NCBI RefSeq assembly: GCF_030272615.1
Contig: NW_026729276.1
Location: 1-54,415, forward strand
Source: Cryptomeria japonica
Lineage: Eukaryota; Streptophyta; Pinopsida; Cupressales; Cupressaceae
Direction: 5' to 3'
Length of the DNA stretch: 54,415 nt
A program made the translations under genes and the position numbers. Below the pieces are notes generated by a model. It saw only the letters and a program-made list of their open reading frames with translations, was not told the DNA's origin and did no database searches. This document shows, piece by piece, positions 31,006 to 40,046 of this stretch. Position 1 is the stretch's first letter, and every line of letters starts with the position of its first letter.

Positions 31006-31025
31006 GCCCCTACTATTCTAAGGGG
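31006..31025 (+). repeat. Family A hairpin ending the 51-bp array
   Basis: GCCCCTACTATTCTAAGGGG begins seven bases after the truncated third unit. Confidence 0.85.
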
Positions 31026-31193
31026 TTGCCCGGTGGGAATTGAACAAACTAGAATTCGCTGGGAACATTAGCCCCCCACCCATCGGGTTGGGTGGGAATT
31101 GTAGTTCGCCGCCTACTCTTTTTTGAAGGGGCCCCTGGAAGAGTTATGGCTAGAACCCCCTACAGATAAAGCGATTGAACCGGTGGATTTGAT

Positions 31194-31226
31194 GGGTGGG
31201 TGGGAGGAGGCCCCTACTATTCTGAC
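31194..31226 (+). repeat. Family D plus truncated family A
   Basis: GGGTGGGTGGGAGGAGG then CCCCTACTATTCTGACG. The right arm of the A copy is missing. Confidence 0.7.
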
Positions 31227-31331
31227 GTTTCTCGATTCTATTACCCGCGGGTCGAATTCGTTCGATCTTAGGATGAAGAGCGATTTCAGTTTGTTAGTCT
31301 TCAATTTATATGACGTTGGTTGCGAAGTAGT

Positions 31332-31435
31332 GCCCTACTATTCGCGATGGGGGCCAGATTCTATACTACACATGCCGGAGGGGTAGGGCCAGAGTATATA
31401 CGTAACATGTACTCTAGCAGGCTGATTAATGGCAG
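31332..31435 (+). repeat. A-B-B-C chain
   Basis: An A copy (31332-31354, CGCGATGG loop) runs into a degenerate B (31354-31376, TACTACACATG), then a B (31389-31410, AGAGTATATACGTAACATG), then a C (31410-31435, ACTCTAGCAGGCTGATTAAT). Confidence 0.8.
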
Positions 31436-31476
31436 TGGGGAATTATGGATAGTAGGGGTGGGTGGTCGAATAGGCC

Positions 31477-31545
31477 GGGCATGTTACGTATAGAATCTGG
31501 TGTTTGCCCATAGAATTGGGCGGGGCCCCATAGAATAGTAGGGGC
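31477..31545 (-). repeat. B-A-A chain
   Basis: GCATGTTACGTATAGAATCT (B, 31477-31500), GCCCATAGAATTGGGC (A without the G-rich tail, 31506-31521) and GCCCCATAGAATAGTAGGGG (A, 31525-31545). Confidence 0.8.
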
Positions 31546-31676
31546 CGGCGATTGAGAAACTACTTCTACCGGGGCTAACCCTGAGAATGTCGATTTCTTC
31601 AATGTCGAGGCGAAACTCACTCCATTTGTGCATTTCGGGTCGCTTTCACAGCCATATGAGCCAAACGAATTTCTAA

Positions 31677-31701
31677 ATGGAGAGATGGTTCGATCTATTA
31701 T
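31677..31701 (+). repeat. 25-bp exact repeat, copy 2
   Basis: Identical to 2456-2480. Confidence 0.75.
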
Positions 31702-31716
31702 TCCCCCCCACCCGGG

Positions 31717-31775
31717 ATTAATGTACGCCTGCTAGAGTAGCCTACAATAACTATAATGGGGGGGTGGGGGGGGGG
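31717..31775. repeat. Family C then family F
   Basis: GATTAATGTACGCCTGCTAG (C, minus, 31717-31740) and CTATAATGGGGGGGTGGGGG plus a G run (F, plus, 31751-31775). Confidence 0.75.
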
Positions 31776-31836
31776 TCACTTTTCCAGTTCTATGATTTCG
31801 CCAAACTTTTGATCGACGAAAGGTAGGCCCCCCTGC

Positions 31837-31862
31837 GCTGATTAATCGACGAGGTAGATTAA
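31837..31862 (+). repeat. 26-bp repeat, copy 1
   Basis: GCTGATTAATCGACGAGG followed by TAGATTAA is repeated at 34922-34947. It extends the family C core. Confidence 0.75.
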
Positions 31863-31869
31863 TTGAAGG

Positions 31870-31987
31870 GCCCTACTATTCTAAGGCGTTGGGTCACTTT
31901 TCTAGTCATATGAGCCAAACTTTTGATCGTCATCACCCCTTTTCCTTAGGGGCCCCTACTATTCTATGCCTACAATTCGGCTGGGGG
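31870..31987 (+). repeat. Three family A copies
   Basis: GCCCTACTATTCTAAGGC (31870), GCCCCTACTATTCTATGC (31952) and GCCTACAATTCGGCTGGGGG (31968). The last two overlap at GC. Confidence 0.75.
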
Positions 31988-32122
31988 GCCAGGCGAGAAA
32001 AATTCGAAATGGAGAGATGGTTTCTTAGGGAAATTGACGTCGGGTCACTGAACCAGTCATATGACCCAGCAGACGTCGGGAGAAATTGATCGGTCAAACC
32101 ATCCAGAAAGCCCTACGGGGCT

Positions 32123-32143
32123 GGCCCCTACTATTCGCGATGG
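32123..32143 (+). repeat. Family A hairpin (CGCGA type)
   Basis: GGCCCCTACTATTCGCGATG plus GG. It is preceded by the mini-hairpin GCCCTACGGGGC at about 32110. Confidence 0.7.
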
Positions 32144-32168
32144 GTTTGGATGATATTTGAAATTGGGA

Positions 32169-32275
32169 AGGGTGGGGTACTCGCCACAAGCTTATTAATT
32201 GGGGTGGGTGGCCCTTCAAATAGTAGGGGCCATTGCCCTACTATTCTCAAGGGGGCATGTTACGTATATAATCTG
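32169..32275. repeat. C-D-A-A-B module, copy 2
   Basis: The lead sequence matches 27947-27987. It is followed by A minus (GCCCTTCAAATAGTAGGGGC, 32211), A plus (GCCCTACTATTCTCAAGGGG plus GC, 32235) and B minus (GCATGTTACGTATATAATCT, 32255). Confidence 0.8.
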
Positions 32276-32295
32276 AACCGAGTAGGCAGGGCCCC

Positions 32296-32316
32296 GGGGT
32301 GGGTGGGAGGAGGAGG
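32296..32316 (+). repeat. Family D G-rich motif abutting the 5S fragment
   Basis: GGGGTGGGTGGGAGGAGGAG lies 14 bases upstream of the 5S rRNA relic. Confidence 0.7.
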
Positions 32317-32329
32317 CGGCTGGGTAGGG

Positions 32330-32364
32330 GTACTGATTCTTTGGGAGACATGGTCAAAGCCCGG
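32330..32364 (+). pseudogene. 5S rRNA 3'-end fragment (rrn5), truncated
   Basis: GTACTGA, then TTGGGAGACATGGTCAAAGC and CCGG match the last 35 or so bases of land-plant mitochondrial 5S rRNA as I know it. The upstream 80 or more bases of the gene are missing and replaced by family D sequence, and a family C copy starts six bases downstream. The molecule could not fold as 5S rRNA. The match is short but specific. Confidence 0.75.
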
Positions 32365-32370
32365 GAGGGC

Positions 32371-32396
32371 CTTACTCTAGCAGGCTGATTAATGGC
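32371..32396 (+). repeat. Family C repeat
   Basis: CTTACTCTAGCAGGCTGATT then AATGGC, as at 31410. Confidence 0.8.
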
Positions 32397-32550
32397 AGTG
32401 GGAGGGAGCTAAGGAGTTCCCGTACATTCCTTCTAATTCCAATAGATTGGTCTTCCGGGTGGGTATCCATACGTGTAATAAGTGTCTCTGCTAACGATGA
32501 TGCCAGCTCTACCCACAGTATTGAGACTACTTGCTTTGATGCCGGTACCT

Positions 32551-32898
32551 CCCTATAGAATGGTAGGGGCTTCGCTATTTGTGCAGCCGCACCCGGTAAA
32601 CCCTATCCGCATATGGATCTGCGGAACGTAGATAAGATAGGGCTCCACCATAGAATAGTAGGGGCCCATTAGAAGAGTAGGGCCGACCATTAAGGCAGGC
32701 TTTCAATGCTATGGTTTCTGTCTCCGTCTATGCGAGAAACGATGCCGGGAGGAATTGGGGACTCCGGATCTCTATCTTGATCTCGATCCGCCATACATGC
32801 ATCGATTGATTAGTCCAGTCGAACTCTCTCTCTACGCACTGATTTGCGAAGTACCGGGGCCCCTTCGCGAATAGTAGGGCCAGCCGAATTGTAGGGGC
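32551..32898 (-). repeat. Five family A copies, all minus
   Basis: CCCTATAGAATGGTAGGGG (32551), CCATAGAATAGTAGGGG (32648), GCCCATTAGAAGAGTAGGGC (32664), GCCCCTTCGCGAATAGTAGG plus GC (32859) and CAGCCGAATTGTAGGGGCC (32881). Confidence 0.75.
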
Positions 32899-32941
32899 CC
32901 CCCCACCCACCAGGAAGTGCCAAGTCTGGATCTGGAACCAA

Positions 32942-33310
32942 ATGAAGGTAACAAGCCCTATCCGACCAAACCGGACGGGATCCAAATACACCGACATCAG
33001 TCGATCAAACTACTACTTTAAGTCCTCCTTTCCTATCGCTTTACCGGTTCTTTTTCGGCACATATCAGTACTCGGATGTGCATTCTATTATGGGGATTAT
33101 TCGGAAACGAGCTATATCCAGCCGGAGGTACACCGGGGCATTGGTAAGCACGAATCTATGGATTGGTACGCCCTTCTATTATTGTTGAGCAACCCTAGGT
33201 GCATATTATGTACCTTCACCCAGAAGAGGCATATTTTAGGAGCAATTGACCCAGATGTTGACCCCCAATTGATGCCCTACAATTCTATGGGGATGACACC
33301 AGTTTCATAA
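32942..33310 (+). CDS. Unrecognised 122-residue frame
   Basis: The first 105 residues are diverse, with aromatic and charged residues (SNYYFKSSFPIALPVLFRH), and look more protein-like than most frames here. A hydrophobic stretch, WYALLLLL, lies about three-quarters of the way in. The last 15 residues come from a family A copy at 33274. I compared it in mind with plant mitochondrial ribosomal, respiratory and cytochrome-maturation proteins and found no convincing match. It may be a gene relic truncated by the repeat. Confidence 0.2.
   Translation: MKVTSPIRPNRTGSKYTDISRSNYYFKSSFPIALPVLFRHISVLGCAFYYGDYSETSYIQPEVHRGIGKHESMDWYALLLLLSNPRCILCTFTQKRHILGAIDPDVDPQLMPYNSMGMTPVS
33274..33292 (+). repeat. 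Family A hairpin
   Basis: GCCCTACAATTCTATGGGG ends the open frame that starts at 32942. Confidence 0.8.
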
Positions 33311-33329
33311 TAACCTGTTCCAGAGCTCC

Positions 33330-33550
33330 GTTCCAGATCCAATTCGAGATTGAGTTGGCCGAGTGAAAGCATCTGTTCAATAACCTCTTAAGCCCGTGGC
33401 TCCCATTGATTCAGTCCCGGGCCGGCATCAGTGGCATAGGCGTAGTCGGTCCCACCAGGAACAAGGGCGAGGGTCGTAGAGACAAGGGTAGCGACGGGGG
33501 AAGCGGCAGGTACTGAACCAAAACCAGGAACAGAGACAAGTGCTTCGGTG
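33330..33550 (-). repeat. Short GAST tract
   Basis: Minus-strand triplets of Gly/Ser/Thr/Val type run for about 200 bp around GTAGCGACGGGGGAAGCGGC. Confidence 0.35.
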
Positions 33551-33721
33551 GAAGTGCCCTCGGATGCAACCGGGGTGGGAGGGAGGCCCTTCCTTTATAG
33601 TTGGGGGTGGGTTTACCCAATCCTAGTACCCGGGCACAAGGAGGCAGTTGGGGAGCGGCAGAAGCATCATAAACAGAGGGAAGGGGCCCTATCTATATCT
33701 CTGCGAGCGTATAAACCAATT

Positions 33722-33865
33722 GCCCATTAGAATAGTAGGGCCCATTAGAACTGCATCGCTACCACCTCGCGAGAAATCCAATGTCTGGGCCTCGCCCACG
33801 CCGGGGTGTATTCGGATCAGAATCGATCACTGAAGAAACAGCGGATCCCCATTAGAATAGTGGGC
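33722..33865 (-). repeat. Two family A copies
   Basis: GCCCATTAGAATAGTAGGGC (33722) and CCCCATTAGAATAGTGGGC (33847, lacking one A of AGTAGGG). Confidence 0.75.
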
Positions 33866-33869
33866 CTAC

Positions 33870-34220
33870 GGATCCGGGTCGTTGGCATTGACTAACACGC
33901 TTAGGCAATGGCTCACCGGCAGGGGGTGGGTGGGAGGATTAGAAGTTGTCCACGAGGTCACTGTCGGTCACGGTCTCTACCTCCGACCATGGGAAGCAAT
34001 GCCGGATCCAACCGACTTGCGACGATCTATGCTAGCCACCCCGTCCATCACACTCTAGTAGACTGCAGTTCCCCTTCGATCGAATGGGGAAGAAGAGCCG
34101 GGGAGACGGAATTCCATCAATTGCGACCATATGATGCTCCTTTCAAGCCCTTGTCACCGCTACAGGAGGATGGAGCCTAAATCCGACGTCCTCCCGACAG
34201 AAAGGTAGCCCTACTCCCTC
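33870..34220. other. Unassigned DNA
   Basis: It contains a family D motif at 33923-33938. A plus-strand frame at 33908-34180 is not recognised. Confidence 0.4.
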
Positions 34221-34640
34221 CCCATCGCTGGCTCTATAGGCTGCTGGATCTCCCGCTGAATCTGCTCGGTCAATCAGATCAACTGGCTCTGGTTCGAAGC
34301 CCATACCATCCTAGCTACCTATGCTATAAGTTCTCGAGCTACCCGCACCTGCTGCCGCTCTAACTTGCTCTGCTACGGCCGCTACCTACGCCTCTCCTAT
34401 CTCCTCCTATGTATGCTTATGTAACTGCTGGATAAACTCTACCAACCGATCCACGATTGAAATCGATTAACAGAATAGGTCTCGACCTCGATATGGATAT
34501 GGCTCAACCCCGCAGGCTCCGGAGAAACCGCGGATGCTGGTGGTAGTTGTACCCCTGCTCTTGCCTTTAGTGCCTCCCCCTCCCCTGTCCCAGTCCCTGG
34601 CTCTGCCCCAACATCTCTTCCCGGCCACAACCGGTCCCCA
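34220..34640 (+). repeat. GAST triplet-phased tract
   Basis: GCTGGATCTCCCGCTGAATC and later CTGCTGCC-type triplets keep plus-strand phase loosely. The minus-strand frames at 34439-34669 are its shadow. Confidence 0.4.
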
Positions 34641-34666
34641 CCCTCTAATAGAATTCCCCCCCACGT

Positions 34667-34687
34667 CAATTAATGTACGCCTGCTAG
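34667..34687 (-). repeat. Family C repeat (GTACGC type)
   Basis: CAATTAATGTACGCCTGCTA. Confidence 0.7.
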
Positions 34688-34736
34688 CCCTATAACAACA
34701 GCCGGGTTAGCCCTCGGGGCCTATCGAGGGTGGGAG

Positions 34737-34824
34737 GCCCCTACAATTCTATGTGGTATAGTTCCGGCAATCTTAAGCCTCCCCACCACTATGATCCCCA
34801 CCCAACCCCCCTACCATTCTATAG
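34737..34824 (+). repeat. Two family A copies
   Basis: GCCCCTACAATTCTATG (34737, after GGTGGGAGG) and CCCCTACCATTCTATAGG (34807). Confidence 0.75.
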
Positions 34825-34910
34825 GCTAGCAAGCTTATTAATTAAGCCTATCTGCACTTCGTTCAATATCTCCGGCATCAGCCTGCGGCGAATAAGTGGG
34901 AGGGCCCCCC

Positions 34911-34947
34911 CTATTCTAGCAAGCTGATTAATCGACGAGGTAGATTA
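34911..34947 (+). repeat. Family C with 26-bp extension, copy 2
   Basis: CTATTCTAGCAAGCTGATTA runs into ATCGACGAGGTAGATTAA, matching 31837-31862. Confidence 0.75.
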
Positions 34948-34964
34948 AGTTCCGCCCACTCCAA

Positions 34965-35735
34965 TCATATTACGTATATCAAACAGTGAGCATTCTTCCC
35001 TCTGTTCCGGAAGAAGGCACGTTAGCTCTGTTGTGCTGGGTTCAGTTGGGCATTGAGCCGATCAGACTTAGCGAGACTGACAGAAAGCAATGAAGACAGT
35101 TGATCTGTGGGGGCAGGCACAGCTTTGAGCATCGAACCTTTGTCTCTCTTTCATTCTTTGCGGGATCTCCGGAACGGAAGGGAAGCTCCGGGCAGAACAG
35201 AACATAAGGGCGGGCTTAGGGCGGGATCAAACAAACAAGCATTCGGAGAGGGATGAGTGAGTTCGTTGAATGCCTTTGAGTTGAGTCACCGTTGGTTCTC
35301 GCTTTCGAAGGCCAGATGGTTCGACCGCAAGACGAGTGGATTTAATCCCTGGAATGCTTCTTGATGTGCCGGTGGTCGAGGGTGCATCGAACCCACCCAA
35401 TCATATTACGTCTATAATCAAAGGTGGCATTGCACCGAACTCAATATATGATGTGATAAAAGGTACCGGGTGATACTTACCCACTCGAATCACTGAAGAT
35501 CCTTTGTCACCCTACCTTCCAAATGGAAGAACCTGAAGACGACGACAAATAGTTGGATCATCTCGATTCACTAGGCCGAACCCTAAGCTATTTCTCCCCT
35601 CAATCTTCTAAGGCAGTGGGTCCTCCCCGTAGAATCCCTTGAGGTTCTGGGTATAGCCAGACTTGCCAAATTCTCAAAACGATAGCCGCCTAATCTGGAG
35701 CTCAGCATAGAACTATCCAAGATGAGTGTTTCCAC
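34965..35735. other. Unassigned low-repeat island
   Basis: About 700 bp carry no family A, C, D or F copies. TCATATTACGTATATC (34965) and TCATATTACGTCTATAATC (35401) are family B relatives, each preceded by CCAA. No coding frame, tRNA or intron motif was recognised. The lack of repeats sets it apart from its surroundings. Confidence 0.4.
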
Positions 35736-35736
35736 T

Positions 35737-35758
35737 TCCCCCTACAATTCTATGGGGA
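35737..35758 (+). repeat. Family A hairpin with TCCCC/GGGGA ends
   Basis: TCCCCCTACAATTCTATGGG plus GA. The outer T and A pair with each other. Confidence 0.8.
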
Positions 35759-35858
35759 GTCAACTATATAAAAAAGGGCGCTCTGGAGAGCCTACTAAAC
35801 AAAGATTAGGTGGGACTCGAACGGAACTATAGTGGGGGGGCTAGGGATGGTTCATCAG

Positions 35859-35931
35859 GCCCCTCGACATTCTATGGTAGTCGGTATATTAATTGGGCAA
35901 GTTCCGAATTCCCCTACTATTCGGCAAGGGG
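35859..35931 (+). repeat. Two family A copies
   Basis: GCCCCTCGACATTCTATGG (35859-35877, loop changed) and CCCCTACTATTCGGCAAGGG plus G (35911-35931). Both lie inside a 145-residue open frame (35810-36247) that I do not credit as a gene. Confidence 0.65.
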
Positions 35932-36249
35932 AGGTAGATGCCTGACGTTGTTGTGGGGGGTTGACGTTCTATTATTGTTGGTGTCGACCGAGAATCCGAT
36001 GCTAGAGGGATTAGAGCATTTCTCCCTACACCACCTACGCCTCTTTCTTTTGCCCATCCAAGACTGGGGAGTGAACCCGAACCCCGGGGAGGTATGGACG
36101 GAAACAGATTCCAACATTCGGAGTGAGGTCCCCCGCCATCAAATCCAGCCCCCCCGGATCCGGATTCAAGGTGAGAAACCACCCTTCTTTGATTCTTCGC
36201 TCACCCGACTTCTGATGTCGATCCCACTCCCCTTCCATTGCCAGTAGTT

Positions 36250-38330
36250 GCTGGCGCCCATTCTCACCCGCCAGACATAGACACAGGTTGCGCCAATCCC
36301 GGCACTAGTCCCACCCCTTTTCTCTATTCGTGACCGGGTTCAATAGGGCGCTGCTGTCGCTGCTACTGAGTAACCTACGAACGGGTCGCCAGCCACTCAT
36401 GCCTCCCCAGGTGGAATCGTTGATACGCCCACTCTTCTGTTTGTGACAAAAAAGAGCTCTCCGTCCTACTATTCGCAACTTTAGTCAACTATCTCTTCCC
36501 ACCCGCTATCCGGGTGTGCATGCATGCAAATCGGAGGGCCCCGCGGAGATGAAGAAGTTGTTCGGAATGAAGACCTTTGCCGCCGGTTGACTGTCATGCA
36601 CTCGACTAACTGATCCCTCCTTTCAACCTCCTGTCTCACAACCAGAAGAAAGAACCAGCCTTCCCAACAACTAGAATAGCCGTTGAACAATAGAATAATA
36701 GGGCAGTCGACGATTCTATACGTAACATGCCAACGGCAGCCCCCCACCCTACCTGGCGAATAGGCTTACTCTAGCAGGCGTACATTAATTGACGCTGTCC
36801 GATCAGATTTATGAGATTTTATGACCAGCCGCCCTATCGTTAGATCCCTGGGCCCTACTATCTATAGGCCGATCGGTCGCCATTCTATTAAGAGAGGGGG
36901 CGCCCTACTCTAACTAACCCCTACCTCTATACTGGCGGGGGGTGGGGGGGCCCCGCCATGATTATCCGACGAAGCTGAACCACTATAGGAAGGATAGGGC
37001 ACCTGTAGGGTTGAATGGGCTTCGATCCATCGGGCCATTTTTCCTTTAAGTAAAAGCGACCCATCATTGGGTACCAGAGCCACCTGCAAAACTAAAACTA
37101 AGAATGAAGGCGACGGGGTGATAAATTAGGAGCAATCTTGTTCGAGATTGCCCTACGGGGGTAAGCCGGCTAATGAATGAATCTTTGGATCTGCACGGGC
37201 CCCCCCCCACTACAGAAAGGTCAACTATAGCCCTAGCGCCAGGATAGAGGTAGGTCTTGGCGGTGGGGCTTTCTTTAGGCATATGAGTGAGCTCAGACCC
37301 TACTATCTATAGGCCTCCGCCCGGGAGTTTTCGCACTTCGTGAGCATGACGAATGTGCAGATGTTCACAGGGGCCAGAGACACTCATAGTGACTAGTGAC
37401 GACTAGAGACTGGGGACGGTGAAACCACAGAGGCTGGGCTTAACCCTAAAGAGCCCTACTATTCTATGGCCGCAGTTATGTTGGCATGAAAGCATTGATT
37501 GGAGCATCGGAATTTTTGTTCGGATCGGTCTACATCAGGATGGGTCTACTACGGATTGGTAGATCGACTTAGTTCGTTCGATCGAGATGTTTCACTCTTG
37601 CTGTGGATGAGGCCCGAGAACACGTTCTTTCTCTGGTGAACAGAAACACATGAATGACGGGGCTAAGCGAAATCAACAACCTGTTTGGGGTTGAGGGGGA
37701 AACTGGGATAAATGATTTCTGAAATCGGTGCCGCATAAAACTCACTCCAGCTGGTGAATCGAAACCGACATTGTGGCGACTCTCATTAAAGCTGCTTTCC
37801 ACTACCCCCGTGCCAGTGAATCACCACCAGGGCCGGATCAAATCCAGCGAGCGGATGGTTAGGATCTTGGTTAGCCCACTATTCCCCTACCAACGCCTCC
37901 TCCTCCCACCCACCCCTATCCATAGCCATAGTAGTCCCCGGCCTCCCTCTTCTAGGCAGGGCCCCTAGATCCTATAGGCCATCGGAGCAGCATCTAGATA
38001 GTAGGGAGCCGTGGGAGGGGAGCCCGCCAACCCGACGATATCTGTATATAGCCATAGCCGCCAATCGTTTGTCACCACCATTATTGATTGCTCGAGGGCA
38101 TCCATTTTGAGTTTCTGCCCGACCAACCGACTATAGGCATCGCTCCCCCGCCTCCTCTCCTTCGAGAGAGCCCCCGAGTACTAGACTATAGACAACTGGG
38201 CTCGAACTAAGCTACTAGACCCCTGGTTTACCCCTACCCTATAACCTGATGCTCTTCTCTCCAATGTGCCATTACCGGTTGATCGAGAGCTCGATCTCTT
38301 CTCTCTAGTCTAACCGGCGGAGATGACTGA
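36250..38330. other. Unassigned DNA with scattered repeats
   Basis: It includes a B copy (36711-36731) followed by CAACGGCA as at 22774, a C copy with GTACA (36766-36790) and three A copies (36851, 37298, 37453). A family D motif is at 37902. A low-repeat stretch at 37320-37850 contains no recognised gene. Confidence 0.45.
36851..37470 (+). repeat. Three family A copies
   Basis: GGCCCTACTATCTATAGGCC (36851) and CCCTACTATCTATAGGC (37298) share a TATCTATA loop. GCCCTACTATTCTATGGC (37453) is canonical. Confidence 0.7.
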
Positions 38331-38331
38331 T

Positions 38332-38353
38332 GCCCCATAGAATAGTAGGGGGC
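38332..38353 (-). repeat. Family A hairpin
   Basis: GCCCCATAGAATAGTAGGGG plus GC. Confidence 0.85.
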
Positions 38354-38431
38354 CACCTCTCGGCCCTACTACTAGAATATATAGCTGGGGCTATTGATCG
38401 CTTGCTCTCGATCGAACGTTCGTTCAATTCA

Positions 38432-38609
38432 TGAATGCCCCGCCTTTGATCGGGGGGGAGTGCGGTGGACGGAGTCAAGCCCATTCGTCATCTCTCTCAT
38501 CCGAGCCGAGCTTTGATGTGATGCCCGAAGCCGAAGCTCAGAACACGGGAGATAGATGGATAGGGCGCCGACAGCCTCTCCTCTATCTACAGCTGTTCTC
38601 TCGGGAGAT
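38432..38609 (+). repeat. Dispersed duplication, copy 2 (no insert)
   Basis: This is the paralogue of 18641-18830. It lacks the family D and A block. It has its own small changes, such as a doubled CCGAG near 38501 and a GATAGATGGATAGG stretch after CACGG. Confidence 0.8.
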
Positions 38610-40040
38610 TAGTGAGTTAGTGAGTGAGTTAGTTAGTAGGAAACTAACTCCGGCAACAACAATGGCCCCTCCTTCCCCAACCTGGGCCTCCCGGGGTTAC
38701 CTAGAATTCCCCGTCCTTCCTTTATAGTTGTTGTGGCATCCGGAATTATGGTTCTAATGGGGGCTTTCTATAGTTGTGAGTGAACCAATTATCATTATGG
38801 TGTGAGCGCAGCGAACCACCCACCCGTCACTATAGTCGACCCAACTAAACGGAATTTACCACCTACTATAGTTTACCATCAATGAATTGATCAAAAGTCT
38901 AGATCATATGACTGCCCCCCCGCCCCCCCCAACCCCCCAATCAATAAGTTGTTGAGGTTTCTATTATCCGACCCAGCTATATATGTTGATTTCCAAACTC
39001 AACTAAACCGAACTAAACCCTACCTCTATCGTTAGTACACATTCGTGTAGTTCCCCGGGGTGGGAGGGAGATTTAGGCCCCTTCCCTTCCCTTCCCTCTT
39101 GGCCTCCCTCTTAAGAGATTTAGGGAGATAGAAGAACCCATTTACCAGTAAGATGTGGCTGCCGGTATAGGCAAGAGGTTGTAGAGAGACTGCAGAAGAA
39201 GCAGAGGTGGGGGCAGTCGATTATTCTGTTCATTGAGTTTATCCAACGTCCGTCTTAACAAGCAGCACCCTTTTCTTGGCAGTTCGAGAGCCATCAGCCC
39301 TCTATGTTCCATATCCAATTGGCCCCGGAGCCTTCGGAACGCTAGAGAGAGTAGGGGGGGCCGGATCGAGAACCAGTGGATTGAGTTGCCTAAGCGCTTT
39401 TCACACCCCTACTATTCTAACGCCCGCATAGGCATAAACGAAGGTTGCTAGAGCAGGAGTTTCAACAGCATCAAAGCACTTTCGCATAAACAGGACCCAC
39501 ATCCTTTCCTGAGTTCTCGCTGCGATAAAGTCCCTTCCAGTAGCATTCCAGTGGCCTTAAAATAGTAGGGGAACTGCCTTTACAACTATTGAAAGTAAGG
39601 GACCAATTCTCTGTCTGAAGCCCCGACAAGCACGCAAGGTAACCCTAAACCGTTATCTCGGGTGAGTAAACGGCGCCACCATAAATCCCAGCTACAGCCA
39701 AGTCAGCTCATGTTAAGTCTGCACCTGTAAGAGCAACCCTACTATCTATAAGGGGCGGATGGTGGATGGACGAATGAAACAAGCTTAACCCCCGGTCCCT
39801 CTTGGAGTAAAGAGGACAAAACCCCTGCTCCGAATAGCTGGATGGCATCCGATTAGCGGTGAAACCCCTTACCACTCAAATTCCCGGAACCCCTTCAAAA
39901 TAGGCCGGGCCCTGGCCCCTATTCCTCCCACCCACCCCCTACCGGGGCCCCCCCACAACTGGGAACCCGGCCCTGCCAATTCTAGTTGCCGGGGCCCACC
40001 CTATCAGCCGGGCAAGTTCCGGACAACGTAGGCAGGCTAT
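38610..40040. other. Unassigned DNA with scattered repeats
   Basis: Contents: GTTAGTGAGT-like simple repeat at 38612-38640, a C run with CCCCCCAATCAATAAG (38914-38945) related to 42738 and 20188, and A copies at 39405 (one arm damaged), 39553 and 39737 (TATCTATA loop). A family D copy is at 39923. No gene was recognised. Confidence 0.45.
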
Positions 40041-40046
40041 CCACAT

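Larger units (their letters stand above)
31637..32093 (+). repeat. Four diverged copies of an unassigned unit
   Basis: Units of the type GGGTCACTTTTCTAGTCATA followed by TGAGCCAAAC lie at 31637, 31773, 31891 and 32042. They differ by several bases each and are separated by family A, C and F copies. ATGGAGAGATGG accompanies units one and four. Confidence 0.65.

Noticed and set aside
35810-36247. A 145-residue open frame on the plus strand
   Set aside because: It runs through two family A copies, which supply the phrases TFYG and PYYSARG. It overlaps open frames in other phases and has no recognisable domain. GC-rich DNA with few stops explains it.
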